Part shown: positions 38,200 through 51,013 of the stretch, piece by piece
Layout of the letters: each line of letters opens with the position of its first letter
Position numbering within the stretch: position 1 is the stretch's first letter
Assembly: GCA_050084985.1 (NCBI GenBank)
Contig: JBITNC010000001.1
Location: 175,894,001-175,958,000, forward strand
Reading direction: 5' to 3'
Source of the DNA: Nageia nagi
Taxonomy: Eukaryota; Pinophyta
Length of the DNA: 64,000 nt
Notes under the pieces: model-generated
The model's input: only the letters and a program-made list of their open reading frames with translations
What the model was told of the DNA's origin: nothing
The model's database searches: none
Position numbers and translations under genes: made by a program

Positions 38200-39543
38200 G
38201 AAATAGTATAAATAACAGATTCTGCTTTAGAAATAGATGATAAAACATATGATGTTTTGGACATCATAATAGAAGAAAGAAATCTATGGTATGACCAATT
38301 AGTTAAATTTTTAAGAAATGGAGTTTTACCTAAAGATTTAACAAAATCAGGTATGAAAGCTTTTAAATTACAAGCATCTCATTATTGCATGTTAGGTGAT
38401 ATACTATATCGAAGAGAATTTGATGATATATCACTACATTATTTAGAATGGGCTAATTCACAAATTTCAATTTCATCTGCACATGATGGAATATGTGAAG
38501 GACATTTTAGTGGACCTACTATTACAAAATATCTAATGTGCATGGGATATTATTGGACTACAAAGGAATGTAATTACATTAATTACATTAAAAAATGCAT
38601 TAAATATCAACAACATGCTCACCTTTTTGTTCAACCTTCACAAGAACTACAACCAATGCAATCTTTATGCCATTTTTATGATGGGGCTTAGATCTCATAG
38701 GAAAAATATCCCCTACATCATTAGGAGGTCATAAATTTATTATAATAGCTACTAAATATTTTACGAAATGGGTCGAAGCTATACCCATGATTTCAACAAA
38801 AGGTCTTAAAATAGCTAAATTCATATTACATCATCTTATCTATCGATTTGGCATTCCTACTCAAATTGATACTGATAATAAGAAAAATTTAAAAATAAAG
38901 AAGCATTAGCATTATGTAAAGCATATCACATACGAATTAGCTTCTCAATAGCATATTATCCTCAAGGTAATGGTCAAGCTGAGGCTACAAATAAAACCAT
39001 TCAAAGTATTCTAGTTAAGACTATTAATGATTCTCATAAAGATTGGCATCTTCAAATTCCACATGCTTTATAGTCATATCATACAAGCATTAGAACACCA
39101 ACTAGGGCAACCTCATTTTCCCTTATTTATGGTTCAGAAGCAATATTTCCATTGAAGATAGAAATTTCTTCTTTATGAATTGCTTTACAAGACTATATAA
39201 CTGATGAAGTAGCAAGACAAGCAAGATTAGATCAATTATTTCTTTTATATGAAAAATGAGTCCATGCATTAGAACATATGCATGTATACCAAGAACATAT
39301 CAAACAAGGATTTGAAAAGAAAGTTAAGATATGTGAATTTAATATAGGGGATTTAGTTTTAAAAGAAAACCAACAAACATCTCATATGGAATGCTAATTA
39401 TGTGATAATTTTGCTCCAAATTGGTATGGTTTTGGGGCATATCAATTGGCTGATATGGAAGGAAATGAAGATCATGAACCCATAAACATCATGCATCTTC
39501 CACCATTCTATAGTTACAAAAAATATTTTGCTCTTTGTAAATA
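38200..39543 (+). pseudogene. Element B integrase
   Basis: The zinc-binding domain at 38,475-38,620 reads AHDGICEGHFSG...ECNYI..YIKKCIKYQQH, the HHCC pattern. The catalytic core after a frame change near 38,680 has GLDLIGKISPTSLGGHKF, WVEAIPM, TQIDTDNKKN and AYYPQGNGQAEATNK, so the D, D and E positions are recognisable. The C-terminal segment ends in APNWYGFGAYQLADMEGNED and FYSYKKYFALCK before a TAG at 39,541. It would insert the cDNA. Stops and frameshifts inactivate it. Confidence 0.85.
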
Positions 39544-39612
39544 GTGTATATACATGTTTTGTATGTTAAAAAAGATGATGAAATTGATATACAAATATTA
39601 ATTTACTGGCAG

Positions 39613-41171
39613 ATGACTTTTAAATGGTCAAAGACTATCCATATAATGGATAATAGAAGAGGACTTCAATAGCTACTTTGGTATAAAAAATCTTGATATC
39701 TAGGAGATAGAGCTATCACATGTGTAACACAAAATATTACTTTTGAAATGAGAAATTTCTTATTTTTACCTATTGATATACAAAAACTAATAGTATTAAA
39801 AAATCCACCTAATCCATATGATGGATGGTGAATAGATAATAAAGGACATGATATCAATAGTTACATTGACAAATCCATGTATATTGTTGATTTTATGCAT
39901 TATCATGATCAAGTTGAAAAGATAAATCTAATATGTTTTCATTGGCCTATGTCCTCACCATGATTTATTCTTGATTGTACTTTCAATAATTGGGTTTTGA
40001 ACATAGCATATCACACTCTGGAAAATTTAGATCTTCCTTTTAATTGGGTAAGTCAAATTGCAAGAGATCTTAATCATCATAAAATGATCTATGATTTCAC
40101 CATTTATTTGTCCCAACTCCAAGATGATCTGAAAAGCTAATTAAAAAAATTAATTATCACTTTTCTCATATGAAGTCAAAATTTTATTCATCACCTCCAC
40201 ATGAAAGTTTAATATGATAATTGCCTTTGAAAATTTTACGAACTCATCTTCCACATTTTCAAATTGATAAATCTAATCCACATTTTGTTGAATAATATCA
40301 TGATGATAAATATGTAAAAATGCTACAAAGAAACTTGTGTAAATTTATGTCTCAAGTGTTTTCATTACCTATTGAAATACAAGAGAAAATAGCCATGTCT
40401 TATTACAATGATTGAAACTGTAAAGCTTGAACATTAAAACATAATGGGTATAAAGTAATTATTGAAATAGATGTCAAAGAAATGTGGATAGAATTAGAAT
40501 TATAAATGAGTTTAATTCATTTGTTTAATATACATTGGCCTTATCAAAGGTCTAAAATTTCTCTGAATTGTGTTGATCATGTGAATGTAAAGTATTGGGG
40601 ATGAATCATATCACTCATTGATGTTGTCAATGACTCAGTAATTTAGTATAATACTTCTACAATCCCCAATCACAATATTATATATGATTACACTTCACTT
40701 TTTAGTAAAAAATGTTGCATTGATAATGTTATAAATACAAAATTAAGATTTAAAAGGATGCTTCAACAACTTAATTTATGAAAGAAAATAAAAAATGAAG
40801 TTTATCCTATGCATATTGAAAAGGATTACGCGGATCGACTCATTAAGAATGTACAACTATGTTCATCATTATTTCCATGTTTCTATTATTTTGCACAATC
40901 AAGTACACCATCACCTACTCAATTATTTAATATAGGAGAAAAATCTTCAGATTCATCCATCAAACAAAGAGTTCTCTGAAATTTTAAATCAAACCCAAAG
41001 GTATTTCAAGTATTATCACCTCTATTAATCATTTATCCACCAAGACATCAACCATTCATTCTTGGAATAGGGCCATATTATCTTCAATTGAATCCTCCAT
41101 ATTATTATGTTTTGAAACAAAGAGGTTGGACCATTGTTAAAAGATCATCCCATAATATTTGAAGGACTTAG
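39613..41171 (+). pseudogene. Element B extra sense ORF downstream of integrase
   Basis: Unrecognised protein of about 515 codons, homologous to 14,090-15,581 of element A. The ATG at 39,613 (MTFKWSKTIHIMDNRRGL) lies 70 bp after the integrase stop and aligns with the ATG in A. Landmarks are YLGDRAITCVTQNI, FLFLPIDIQKLIVL, YIDKSMYIVDFMHYHDQ, IARDLNHHKMIYDF, LPIEIQEKIAMSYYND, MSLIHLFNIHWPYQRSKI and HQPFILGIGPYYLQLNPP. The ORF closes at a TAG at 41,171, after one frame change near 40,150. About half the stops are TGA and the rest TAA or TAG, at positions often charged or Gln in A. No known catalytic motif is seen. The length conservation in two diverged elements suggests past function. Confidence 0.62.
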
Positions 41172-41231
41172 TGATTCTTAAAAAAATATCAATAAAAAAA
41201 TCTCAAAAAATCATAAAAATAAAATTAAAAA

Positions 41232-41235
<4 letters not shown>

Positions 41236-41283
<48 letters not shown>

Positions 41284-41370
41284 GTATGTATTATTTATAC
41301 TCAGAAATATATAATTCTGAAGTGTCTTGGCTATAGGGTGCATTGCCATATATATATATATATATATAAT
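41236..41370. repeat. (TA)n and (GTAT)n microsatellites
   Basis: A TA run at 41,236-41,270 passes into GTAT units to 41,291. A second TA run lies at 41,349-41,368. They follow directly on the extra sense ORF. Confidence 0.9.
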
Positions 41371-41669
41371 CCCATTATTATATTAAGGAATGTTATCCTT
41401 ATTTGATAAAAACTATAACGATTTAGATCACTTATCAATTTATATTCATATATACCATTTGTACACATATTACATCGCATATGTATGATTAACATAATGT
41501 TGTTTAAAGTTATCATCATTCTAGCTTCTATTATGACATCTGATATCTGAATTTTAGCCAATTTAAGATGATAAAGATGATAGAAAAACATGTTTGATAT
41601 CTTTGGAATATCACAAACTCAAACACTATTCTCACATTTAAAATCTCAAAACAAATAGACATTGAATGT

Positions 41670-42247
<578 letters not shown>

Positions 42248-43039
42248 AGTATGCTTGGGTTATTGTAGTATCCTCTATCAAGGATATGGACACCTAACTA
42301 GTAATAGAGTAAGGCTATAGTGCACATAATGAGAATTGAATTTAAACTATGCTTTTAAAAACATTTAATTTATGGATGTCTAGAGAAGTAAATGAATATC
42401 ACCATGCACACATTAGTTCAAGATAAACTTTTGATATTCTAACTATGTTTTATATCATCTCTAATTGTGTAAATGAAGTTAAAAGAAAGATTGATAAAGC
42501 AAGTTAATTGATTATTTCTTTAATCATGTTATGTTATCAATATTATCCATATATCCCAATATAAAATTATCTTTATTATTATTTAAATTGATAAGTGATC
42601 TTGTTATTCTAGTTATCTTCTATATTTGTATAATATTTCTTGTCATATATTTATTTATACACATACATTTCCAATAAATGGAAAAATGATGCATCTGATT
42701 CTGTAGTATTATACCTAAAATATGTCCTATAAAATTTTATTTACAAAAATTTCATTATCTAGTATTTTATATAACATTTATGATAATAGCATCAAAACAT
42801 TTGAATATCATTCAATATATGAAACCATCATAAACTTTAATATATAATCATAAGAAAAAATATCATCATATACCTATCTACCAATATAAAACTAAATATG
42901 ACATCATCCCAAATATCCTCAACTACTCAATCATATAACATATCAAATCATAACATCTCAAATTAGATGATCTCATAAAAAATATAAACATATAAAAATA
43001 CATGATCTCATAAAGTATATAGTCTCATCATCATGATAA

Positions 43040-45090
43040 AATTACAATATGGGAATCCTCATGGACTACCCTAACCACCATATCCTCCTTGAGGACTACT
43101 CCAACCACTACCTTGACCTCAAAAACTATCACGATCTCTCTGTTGTTTGCTTGTCTATCTAGTGCTATGACTATGAGGAGTAGTACCAACAAACCCTATA
43201 GGATTGGCTAGTCATGTAGCCCCTTGTAACTTTGATGATCTAACAATACCCTGGGAGGATGCTCAAGGTGTAGTACCCTTGCTAGGAGAGACTCCTAATC
43301 TTGTTATCCTTCTTGGAGAACCTACCATCCCTTGAGCACTACTATCAACTTGATAAGTAGATAAGTCAATAGGCATATAAATCAATGAAGGTATGGGATA
43401 CTCCACTCTAGGAGAAAATGTTGATACACCTGTTCACCAATTCTAAAAAATAGCACTATAATAATCTCTTTACTAATAAATGCCATAAATAAATGCTAAA
43501 GGACTACTCTTTATACCCCCAAGAGTAGGTGTTGCTCCCATTTGATGAGTCTGAGCTTCCTATAGTGATGTATGAGGCTCATCCCTCTCTTGGTGATACC
43601 AATCCCTCTTAACTCTATATCGATACATACATGAGTTGGCCTATGCCAACTGATATCCAAGCTCATAAATATCACCTAGTAAAGTATCAATACTAGGAAT
43701 CTAAGTCATCAAGATATTACTTCTATCATTATGATCTCTACCCATGACAACTCCCTTAGCTAGACTCATTACTCTCTCCTCTAAAATAAACTTCTTAGCA
43801 GCACCTATCATCCTCTCCTCTCTATCACCTTTCACTGTCTCACCTATGGCTACATCCACCTCCTCAACATCATCAACAAATTAACAAACATGTCTACCTT
43901 ATCCATAATCATCACCACCCTCTAACTCAACATGCCACCAAGCTCTAAACTTCTTAGTAACACCAATATCATCTATCCTAGTATCATATTTAGTCAATGC
44001 CTCCTCTTAAGTAGGATCTAGCTCTACATACACCAAAGATTGAACACCATCCATTGGGATAGTACCCTCATGTTGATATAGCATAGGTGAAGGTGGAATG
44101 TCCTGAACTAAACCAAACTAGTAGTGTACTCTACCAAACTAAAAAAACTCAAGAAAATGTATTTGTTTGCCACTCAATACATGTGGCTACCAAATACTAG
44201 TAATCTCCCCTACTAGCTCAGCCCAAACTAGATATAAGTGATAAGGTCTAAACCTCACTTGATGCATAACTAACTGAGCTAGGATGTAGTAGTAATAGGC
44301 CACATGTTGCCTAATTCCATTTGATGGATGAACATAAAAATCATCATGCCATCAAATGATACTTTCCTCATACTCTAAATGGCTACCAAAACTAGCCATA
44401 GGTAAGCCTAAAAGGTGAGATATAGCAATGTGCTCATAAGCCCATGCCTACAAAGTGATAGTAACTAATAAAGAGGTATGATGCCCTTGAGAATAAAAGA
44501 ATAGCTCTCTATAAATTTAAGCTAATAATGTAGTTGACCAAGCATACATTGTCTCATGTTGTATCATATTTGCTATAATTGATAAAAGTGACCATGGAAA
44601 TCTCCCACCACTAGTATCTAAGAGAGTATAACATTGAAATAATCCCATTAAATATGAAAAATGTATAGCCCTCATCTAATTCTCCATCTAATACTAGTAA
44701 TATTGGATCCCTCTAGAAATAATCTCAAAAATAAAAGTATCAACTCTATCTACTCCATAAAGATATGAAATCATTGGCAAATCTCTAGCTCTATCTACCA
44801 CATGTTGTATCCTCTGACCATGGATAGGTAGTTTGTATAATCAATGAATTTCCTCTATAGTGATCATCATCTCTTCAATTGGGAGACAAAAGGTCAAAGT
44901 ATGAGCATTCCATCTATCCAATAGATTTACCAATAATGGATACTCCTAATGAATGCAACCCATATATGGGCCCATGCCAAATCTAACTGTCCTAAAGAAT
45001 GTGTGATCAACCAAACCCAAAAAATCCTTACCAACCTAAATGATAGAAGGGTATCTACCATGAGGCTTGAAAATGTCTCAAACCTATAAA
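43040..45090 (-). pseudogene. Plant mobile domain (PMD) ORF, antisense within element B
   Basis: Minus-strand coding remnant, antisense to the retrotransposon. From about 45,030 downward it reads HTFFRTVRFGMGPYMGC, then LLDRWNAHTLTFCLP and IEEMMITIEEIH, the PMD pattern. A long homologous stretch follows (VDRARDLPMISYLYGVDRVD, then LFQCYTLLDTSGGRFPWSLL). Farther on come an acidic segment, LLGDIYELGYQLA and YRVKRDWYHQERDE, and a Gly/Ser/Pro-rich end near 43,060. Reach and order match the plus-strand ORF of element A. It keeps longer open stretches than A's copy. It is still broken by several stops. Confidence 0.72.
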
Positions 45091-45114
45091 TCCATAAATT
45101 TTTAACTTAAAATA

Positions 45115-45690
45115 AAAAAATTTGGTGATTCAACATGAAATGTTGATATTCAAATGTTGGTGTTATAGAATCATCGATGTTTGACATATAAATGTTGATG
45201 ACCTTGAAACCCTTTAACTTTGGCTGGCAACTATAGTCAAGGGTTTGAAAATTTGTTAAAATAAATAGAATGAAATTTCTAAACTGCATTCTAATTTGAT
45301 GGAAACTTTTTAAACACCTAATTATTGTATTTTATAACTAAAAAATTAAAACAAAATGGTTAAAATATTAGATATAAGAAAAAAAAAAGGTTAGTTTAAA
45401 ACCCTACCTCTTTCCAGATAGGTCGAGAATGGCTAGCAAAGTGACAATGTGGAGGCATGATAATCTCCTCAGATACTGATAGCTAACAACACCATAAAAA
45501 ATATGAAGAATAAATGACATCTAGTAGATAAGAAAATGATAAAATAAGATAAAAAATAATGAAATTAAAACCTTTTTCTTTTTATAATCCCATGATTTGG
45601 AACATCGACAATCATATAGTGAACACCAATGATTAATTGACAAATGCTAACATTTTAAGTATACTGCTAGCAATTTAAGTAAAAAAAAGG
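45115..45690. repeat. Quasi-palindromic motif cluster near the 3' end of element B
   Basis: Repeated words such as TGGTGATTCAACATG, AATCATCGATGTTTG, AATGTTGATGACC and CACCAATGATTAATTG recur between the PMD ORF and the PPT. Elements A and B both carry such words on both sides of their coding regions. The frames at 45,107-45,289 and 45,871-46,071 have no support. Confidence 0.5.
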
Positions 45691-46203
45691 GGGGGTTATG
45701 ATTATATTTTTCTAAGAAACTTAAGCTTCATGTGTAAAAAAGTTTGATAATACTTTTTAAGATATTGTCAATTTTGCAAATATCAAAAATGGTAAAATGT
45801 GATAAATCATTATTACATAAGATTACCCTAAAACCTTTTTGTTGGGACAAAGGCCAACACTGTCAAAAACCTATATACTAAAGAAATACTTATATGGTAC
45901 ATGTGTGCTTAGACATGCAAAATGACATAACAAAAATTTCATGCAACTGTCATACAAGCTCAACACATTATCATACCAAAAAATAGTCATTTTTGAAGTA
46001 TATCCAAATTTGTTTTCAAAACACATCAAATTATAAATCAAAACACATTTTATCATAATTTGATAGATCAAAATTTCAAGTTACATAAGAAATTAGTCAA
46101 AATTTCTATTGCAAAAAATCTTAAAGATAATTATATAAAATAATAATTTAAAGCTTCCCATTCTATGTTTTTGAACTATTAACCTCATATTCAGTTAATA
46201 ATT

Positions 46204-46218
46204 TAAAAAGGGGCAAAA
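46204..46218 (+). promoter_or_regulatory. Polypurine tract of element B
   Basis: TTAAAAAGGGGCAAAA stands directly before the 3' LTR start TGTAGACACC. It is the classical form and position. Confidence 0.88.
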
Positions 46219-47111
46219 TGTAGACACCAAAATACGATCCACTTATACATTAAAAAATCAAAAGACTTAAAATGTTGATGATTAGGATACAATCATTGGC
46301 GATCAGTAGAGGTTGCTAGTGTCTGCTTATGATCACTGATGACTCTACAACGAAAAAATCAAAAACTCAAAAAATAAAAGATGAACTGTAAGTTTCATCC
46401 TCTCCATAAAAGTATGGATAGAGAGGGTTAGTCATTACCTATGTTGTCACTAGATGCAAAATCCATTTGGTTATTTCAAGTTGGTGATAAACTTTGACTT
46501 CCCTTTTTCACTCTTCTAGAATTCTGTAAATTCCCATTAAAAAAATCTATAAATACAAGAAGTAGATAGGCAAAAAATGAGGGAGAAAAAATTGAAGTAG
46601 ACTTATGCTACTAAAATTAATATTGAACTATGAGGTTTATTTCAATTTGATTATTGTTATGTGCTTTTCTTCCTTATGTTAAGATTTCAAAAAAAAAGTA
46701 TAGGTATGTTTTAATATGTTATTTGAGCATGTGTGTAGGGTTCATAGGTGTTAAGACATAGCAAAATTCAAAGGCATCATAGATATAGATGACAAAAATC
46801 TAGAACCTGAGAGAGTGATTCAAATTAAACATAAAATTTGAAATCACATAATCAATAATGACCTGATATTGGGTGTCAGTATTTCACCTCAATCATCAAA
46901 GTTTTGATAAGGGTTGCTAGTGACCTTCAATCCATATACTCCATACAGTTTATTTTATATATGTAATTTTGAGAAAAGCCCTTTCATAAGGCAACTGAAT
47001 ATAGTGATTTGAAATATGTAATACCAAGGTATTACAAAATATTAATAAAATTTTAGTTTGTATTAACTATATTTGTCTTGTTTGCTAATAAGGTTGATTT
47101 TTTGACTAACA
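46219..47111 (+). repeat. Element B 3' LTR
   Basis: Direct repeat of 28,859-29,759. Most differences from the 5' copy are transitions, and several are TG against CA at adjacent bases. Confidence 0.9.
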
Positions 47112-47116
47112 CAAAC
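47112..47116. repeat. Target-site duplication of element B, right copy
   Basis: CAAAC here against CAAAT at 28,854-28,858. Confidence 0.75.
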
Positions 47117-48548
47117 TATGAAGAGGAAAACACAACATTCAATCATGCAATTTCTTCAATCTTCCAATGTCTTAACCTAGGAGGAAAATAATAGCTTAAT
47201 AATACCAAATTACTCTACAAATATAACATCTATATTGGAATGCAAAAGATGAGTTCAAACATAAAAATATCCCTAATAATCCAACATTGTAAATGGGAAG
47301 CAATAATATAAATTCAACAATGCAAAATACACTTCAAATCCAACATCCAAGCATAGGGAGATAGATAGAAATATTTCTATAATAAAAAGTAATTATATTG
47401 ATAAGTAAAGATAAATCATAATTATAATATTTTTACCAACCTATGGAGTTTGTACCAGGACTATATCCCATAAGGTTATTTTGGATGGCTTCAGGGCCTC
47501 ACCAATCCAAGAAGTAGTGAGGCAAGACTAGGTCTTCTCTGCAATAACTATGATGGAACCAACAACATTTCTCTAAAGATGGTTAGATTAAGTTTGAAGG
47601 TAGCCTCCTCTCCCTTTGATACCTCAAGTGTTGGTCACCTCATAAGTGAATAAATATAAAATTTACTCAATATGAAAGAAAGGGTTTATAATTAAATTCA
47701 ACATATCTCATAATGGGTATGAGTCCTCCTTTTATAGGTGAGGGTGATCATATTCTAATCTTGCATTGATATGATCCATTAGTAAAGCGGTGTGATCTAT
47801 GTGCTTTATCTATCCACATCATGATTAGAGAACCTAAATATAAATAAAATCTCATACAAGAGCCTAGAAATGGCATGTCCAAGAAGAGATGATTTCTAGG
47901 TGCCTCAAGATCATCATGGTTGCTTGAGTTAAGTGCCATTAATCTATCCTTTCCTCATGTCCAAGTGTGGGAGTCATAAACTTACCTAGGGATGCCAAAT
48001 TACAATATCTAATGACCGAGTATGTAATGTCCCATTAAAAGAGACTAATATTGCAGTTACAATTATCAATGTGCCTTAGAATCATGTATTATAAGTGGCC
48101 TATAAAATTACAAGTATTATTGACACATAAATACTTATGGCCCATTTATTACATAGAAATAACAAATAATGACTCATAGAGTCCTAAGTTCTATGTTGGA
48201 GGACATACAAGTGTAATTATTTTTAAATATTCCTAATTAAATATAAATCCCATCTAGATTAATGAAATATTACTTACACATCCTTAGAGGATGGATGCCA
48301 CTCTCAAATAAGAGTAAATCACAAATTCTCATGCGCATGTGATATGAACAAACTGACCTGATAGATGAATTTTAAAGTACCATATCTTCCTCATTTCTTA
48401 TCATAATTAGGTCATATAAGCTATCAAAATGATTAGCATGAAGTCCTCTATCCATTATAAGTGTTTAAGTGCTTTTTCCTAGCTTATGGAAGATGAAATT
48501 GGCTTAAAATCAAAAATGAGTAAAATCTTAAAAATTGGGGATATTACA
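47117..48548 (-). mobile_element. Element C 5' LTR, high-coordinate part
   Basis: Its last 894 bp are a direct repeat of 1-893, ending GGGGATATTACA. On the minus strand this is the LTR start, TGTAATATCCCC. The first 540 bp has no partner inside the window because the other LTR copy is cut. The expected target duplication would be TGCTC at 48,549-48,553 but its partner lies outside the window. The frame at 47,748-47,939 is not a gene. Confidence 0.75.
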
Positions 48549-48905
48549 TGCTCTACCTTGAAGAGGGGAGCAGTAATGATAAGAGGACCATCCAAATGCC
48601 TATATTACATTTATCAAGGCTAAAATATGTGATACCTTATTTAGGGAGACTAATATTGCATTTACAAATATGATTACTATATTTAACATTAACACATCAT
48701 TATTGATAATTTAAGCACTCAACTATACATAATGACTAAATAAAAAGGGCCATTATTTCATAATTAGAGCATTTAACTAAGTATCTAAGTAGAAATTCCA
48801 ATAATTGGCCAAAAATTATAAAAATAGACAAAATCACACTTAAGCTAATGTTTCCATTTATTAGAGGTAAAATGGGGAAAATACTATAAAAATGGGGATA
48901 TTACA
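48549..48905 (-). repeat. Related LTR end of the element C family
   Basis: The segment ends AAAAATGGGGATATTACA at 48,905, like element C's LTR. It also has GGGAGACTAATATTGCATTTACAA, shortened in C to AGAGACTAATATTGCAGTT. It looks like the outer part of an older relative into which element C inserted. Its other boundary is not visible. Confidence 0.45.
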
Positions 48906-49560
48906 TAAGATAAATACATGTGTATCCCTATCTATTATGGAGTTGAATAAATGCATGATGAACTTAATGAAGAATAGTGACCTTGATGTGCAAACCCCAT
49001 AATCAACAACAAAAAGGATCTCAGCATGGGTGTTAGATCTCAAGAGTTCAACATAGGCACTAGCATTCCAAAGGAATGATGTCCACCACCAAGGATTGAT
49101 GATACTAAATGTATTGACATACCAAGCCAATAATATGATCACAAAAATGGATGAAAAATATTTGCTCGAGTGGTAATAAGATTCCAATCTCAATAGGCGA
49201 TGTTTATAAATACCTAAGAGTAGGATAGTAGCTAATAAGATGTAATCTTGACATACTTTCCCTAGGTTAGAATAACTTATATTTATATCAAATGTGATGT
49301 CCACCATTTGACCCCTTGTAAGAAGGTTGAAGTAGTCTCAATGTACCTAACATAAAAATAAGAACACATGAGAAATATATAATAATAAGGTAAAATATGA
49401 TAAAATATAATAAAGTGTGATTAAATATGTATGTAATGATACACCTAAATGAAATTACATTAGGGGGCAAATTTAGGTTTCAACATGAAGTCTTGATTTA
49501 TATCTTGTTAGGATATCTCATTAACAAGGGTAATGATAAATTCATTCTGACATGTATAAA
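48906..49560 (-). other. Unassigned stretch with a 148-codon open frame
   Basis: A minus-strand frame at 48,861-49,307 is open for 148 codons, with hydrophobic stretches (SSIFVIILLAWYVNTF). It begins MVDITFDINISYSNLG and runs across the LTR border at 48,905, so a real gene is unlikely. A loosely similar stretch occurs on the minus strand at about 58,890-59,160. I cannot name it. The rest of the stretch shows nothing. Confidence 0.35.
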
Positions 49561-49564
49561 ACAT

Positions 49565-50191
49565 AAGGTTGTTACTAATTAGAGGCCCACCACTCTTTTG
49601 AATTTTAGCTACAATATTAATACTAATTATTTGTCCTTAAGGCTTAGATGCTTACTACCTCTAATTGTTTATTCTTAGTAAACTAGTGTTTTCTAATGAA
49701 GTAGTATTTTAGATAATGAAGATAATTATTTATTCTTAGTAAACTAGTGTTTTCTAATGATTAAAGCTTATTCATATAATGAGATGGTACTTTATTACTA
49801 ACTGGAGGCCCATCACTCTTTTGAATATGAACTACAAGATTATCAGCAAAGATTTAGCCTTAAACTCTATACCCTTACTACCCTTGATTGTTCGGTTTGA
49901 GAAAACTAGTATTTCAAAAAAAAGTATATTTTAGATAGTGTTATGGTTATTTAGGAAGAAATGGAATAGTCCAATATTTCAAAGAAAGAGTTGTTATTTA
50001 TTAAAATTGATTTTGCTAAAACATATGATAAAATTGAATGGTTCTTCATTACTAATTGGAAGCCCATTGCTCTTTTGAATGTGAGCTACAATATTATGAC
50101 TAAATCTTTAGCCTTAAAGCTTAGACCCTTATTTCCACTGATTGTTCAGTATGAGAAAACTAGGTTGTATCTAACTCCAATGAGTGTGTAA
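49565..50191 (+). pseudogene. LINE reverse-transcriptase fragment, tandemly triplicated
   Basis: Three degenerate copies of the RT motif (F)ITNWRPI.LLN.SY begin at 49,574, 49,797 and 50,051, the last reading FITNWKPIALLNVSYNI. Each runs on to a RL.PLLPLIV..EKT stretch. Between copies two and three an ILD.V..I.E region and FIKIDFAKTYDKIEW, with the first catalytic Asp of L1-type RT, are recognisable. Because KIDFAKAYD normally comes after NWRPI, the order shows head-to-tail repetition of a 220-255-bp piece, not one RT. Copy one also holds a local direct repeat of about 36 bp (49,663 and 49,723). No complete RT is present. Confidence 0.65.
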
Positions 50192-50428
50192 CAACCACTC
50201 AGGGAGAGGTTTCTAAGATTATCTATAATAGGAGGTTTTTATCCATTAAACATTAGATCTAGAAGCAAGGTAGTACATATCCCAGCATTTTATAGAGGAA
50301 ATAAATGATTGTTCATATTACCATGTCATCAAGAAGGAATCATTAATAAAGTACCCATTAATAAGTTGATGATCAAAATTAGGAAGAGATATTCCCCAAA
50401 TTTATCCTTGAGCTGACTTGTGAGAAAG
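50192..50428. other. Unassigned spacer left of the copia element
   Basis: No gene or repeat is recognised here. It ends in GAAAG, the left target-site copy of the copia element (right copy AAAAG at 55,512-55,516). Confidence 0.5.
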
Positions 50429-50938
50429 TGTTGTGTGTGGAGCATGATTGTTTAGAGTTCTTTGTTTCACCCGGATGTATACCCCAGGAAGTTTGTACAC
50501 CCCTCCACACGAGGGGTTGCAGGGGGGACTTGTAAAATTGTCTTGTAAAAGTATTGTAATTTCTAGTCAATCTGGGCCATTCATTAGGCGGATGATCTAA
50601 CGGTAGAACTTATGTTTAGTTTAGGGTTCTTTTTTGCCCTAGAAGGCAACCCCTCTCTTTGTATGAAGGTAATTGTAATAGATGTGACATAGTGAGCGAG
50701 AAATAGATATGTGAGACTGTGAGAGAAAATAAAGGATATTACAGCGGATCTACTGTAGGTTGTATCTCTTCACTTTGCTAGATAATAGAAAGGAAGGACT
50801 GGCTGCTTTGGTGTGGACGTAGCCCAAACTGGCTGAACCATGTATATCTGTGTCTCTCTTATTTATGCATTTTTTGTATCTATATTTTTTGCAATATTTT
50901 ATGTTTTTTGTTGCTTTGTAATATATAATTTTATAACA
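50429..50938 (+). repeat. Copia 5' LTR
   Basis: A 510-bp direct repeat of 55,002-55,511 without gaps. A TG-rich start and a pyrimidine-rich end are preserved. The frames across it are not genes. Confidence 0.95.
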
Positions 50939-50940
50939 AC

Positions 50941-50952
50941 TGGTATCAGAGC
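50941..50952 (+). promoter_or_regulatory. Copia primer-binding site (initiator-Met tRNA)
   Basis: TGGTATCAGAGC stands two bases after the 5' LTR. It is the standard complement of the 3' end of plant initiator-Met tRNA that primes copia minus-strand synthesis. Confidence 0.95.
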
Positions 50953-51013
50953 CAAAGGTCTATTTGGCTGATAAACTCACAGGAAAGAAGGATTCCTCAT
51001 TCGAGTGGGAGCA

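Noticed and set aside
48861-49307. 148-codon minus-strand ORF as a host gene
   Set aside because: It crosses an LTR border, has no recognisable domain, and its amino-acid make-up fits AT-rich chance translation.
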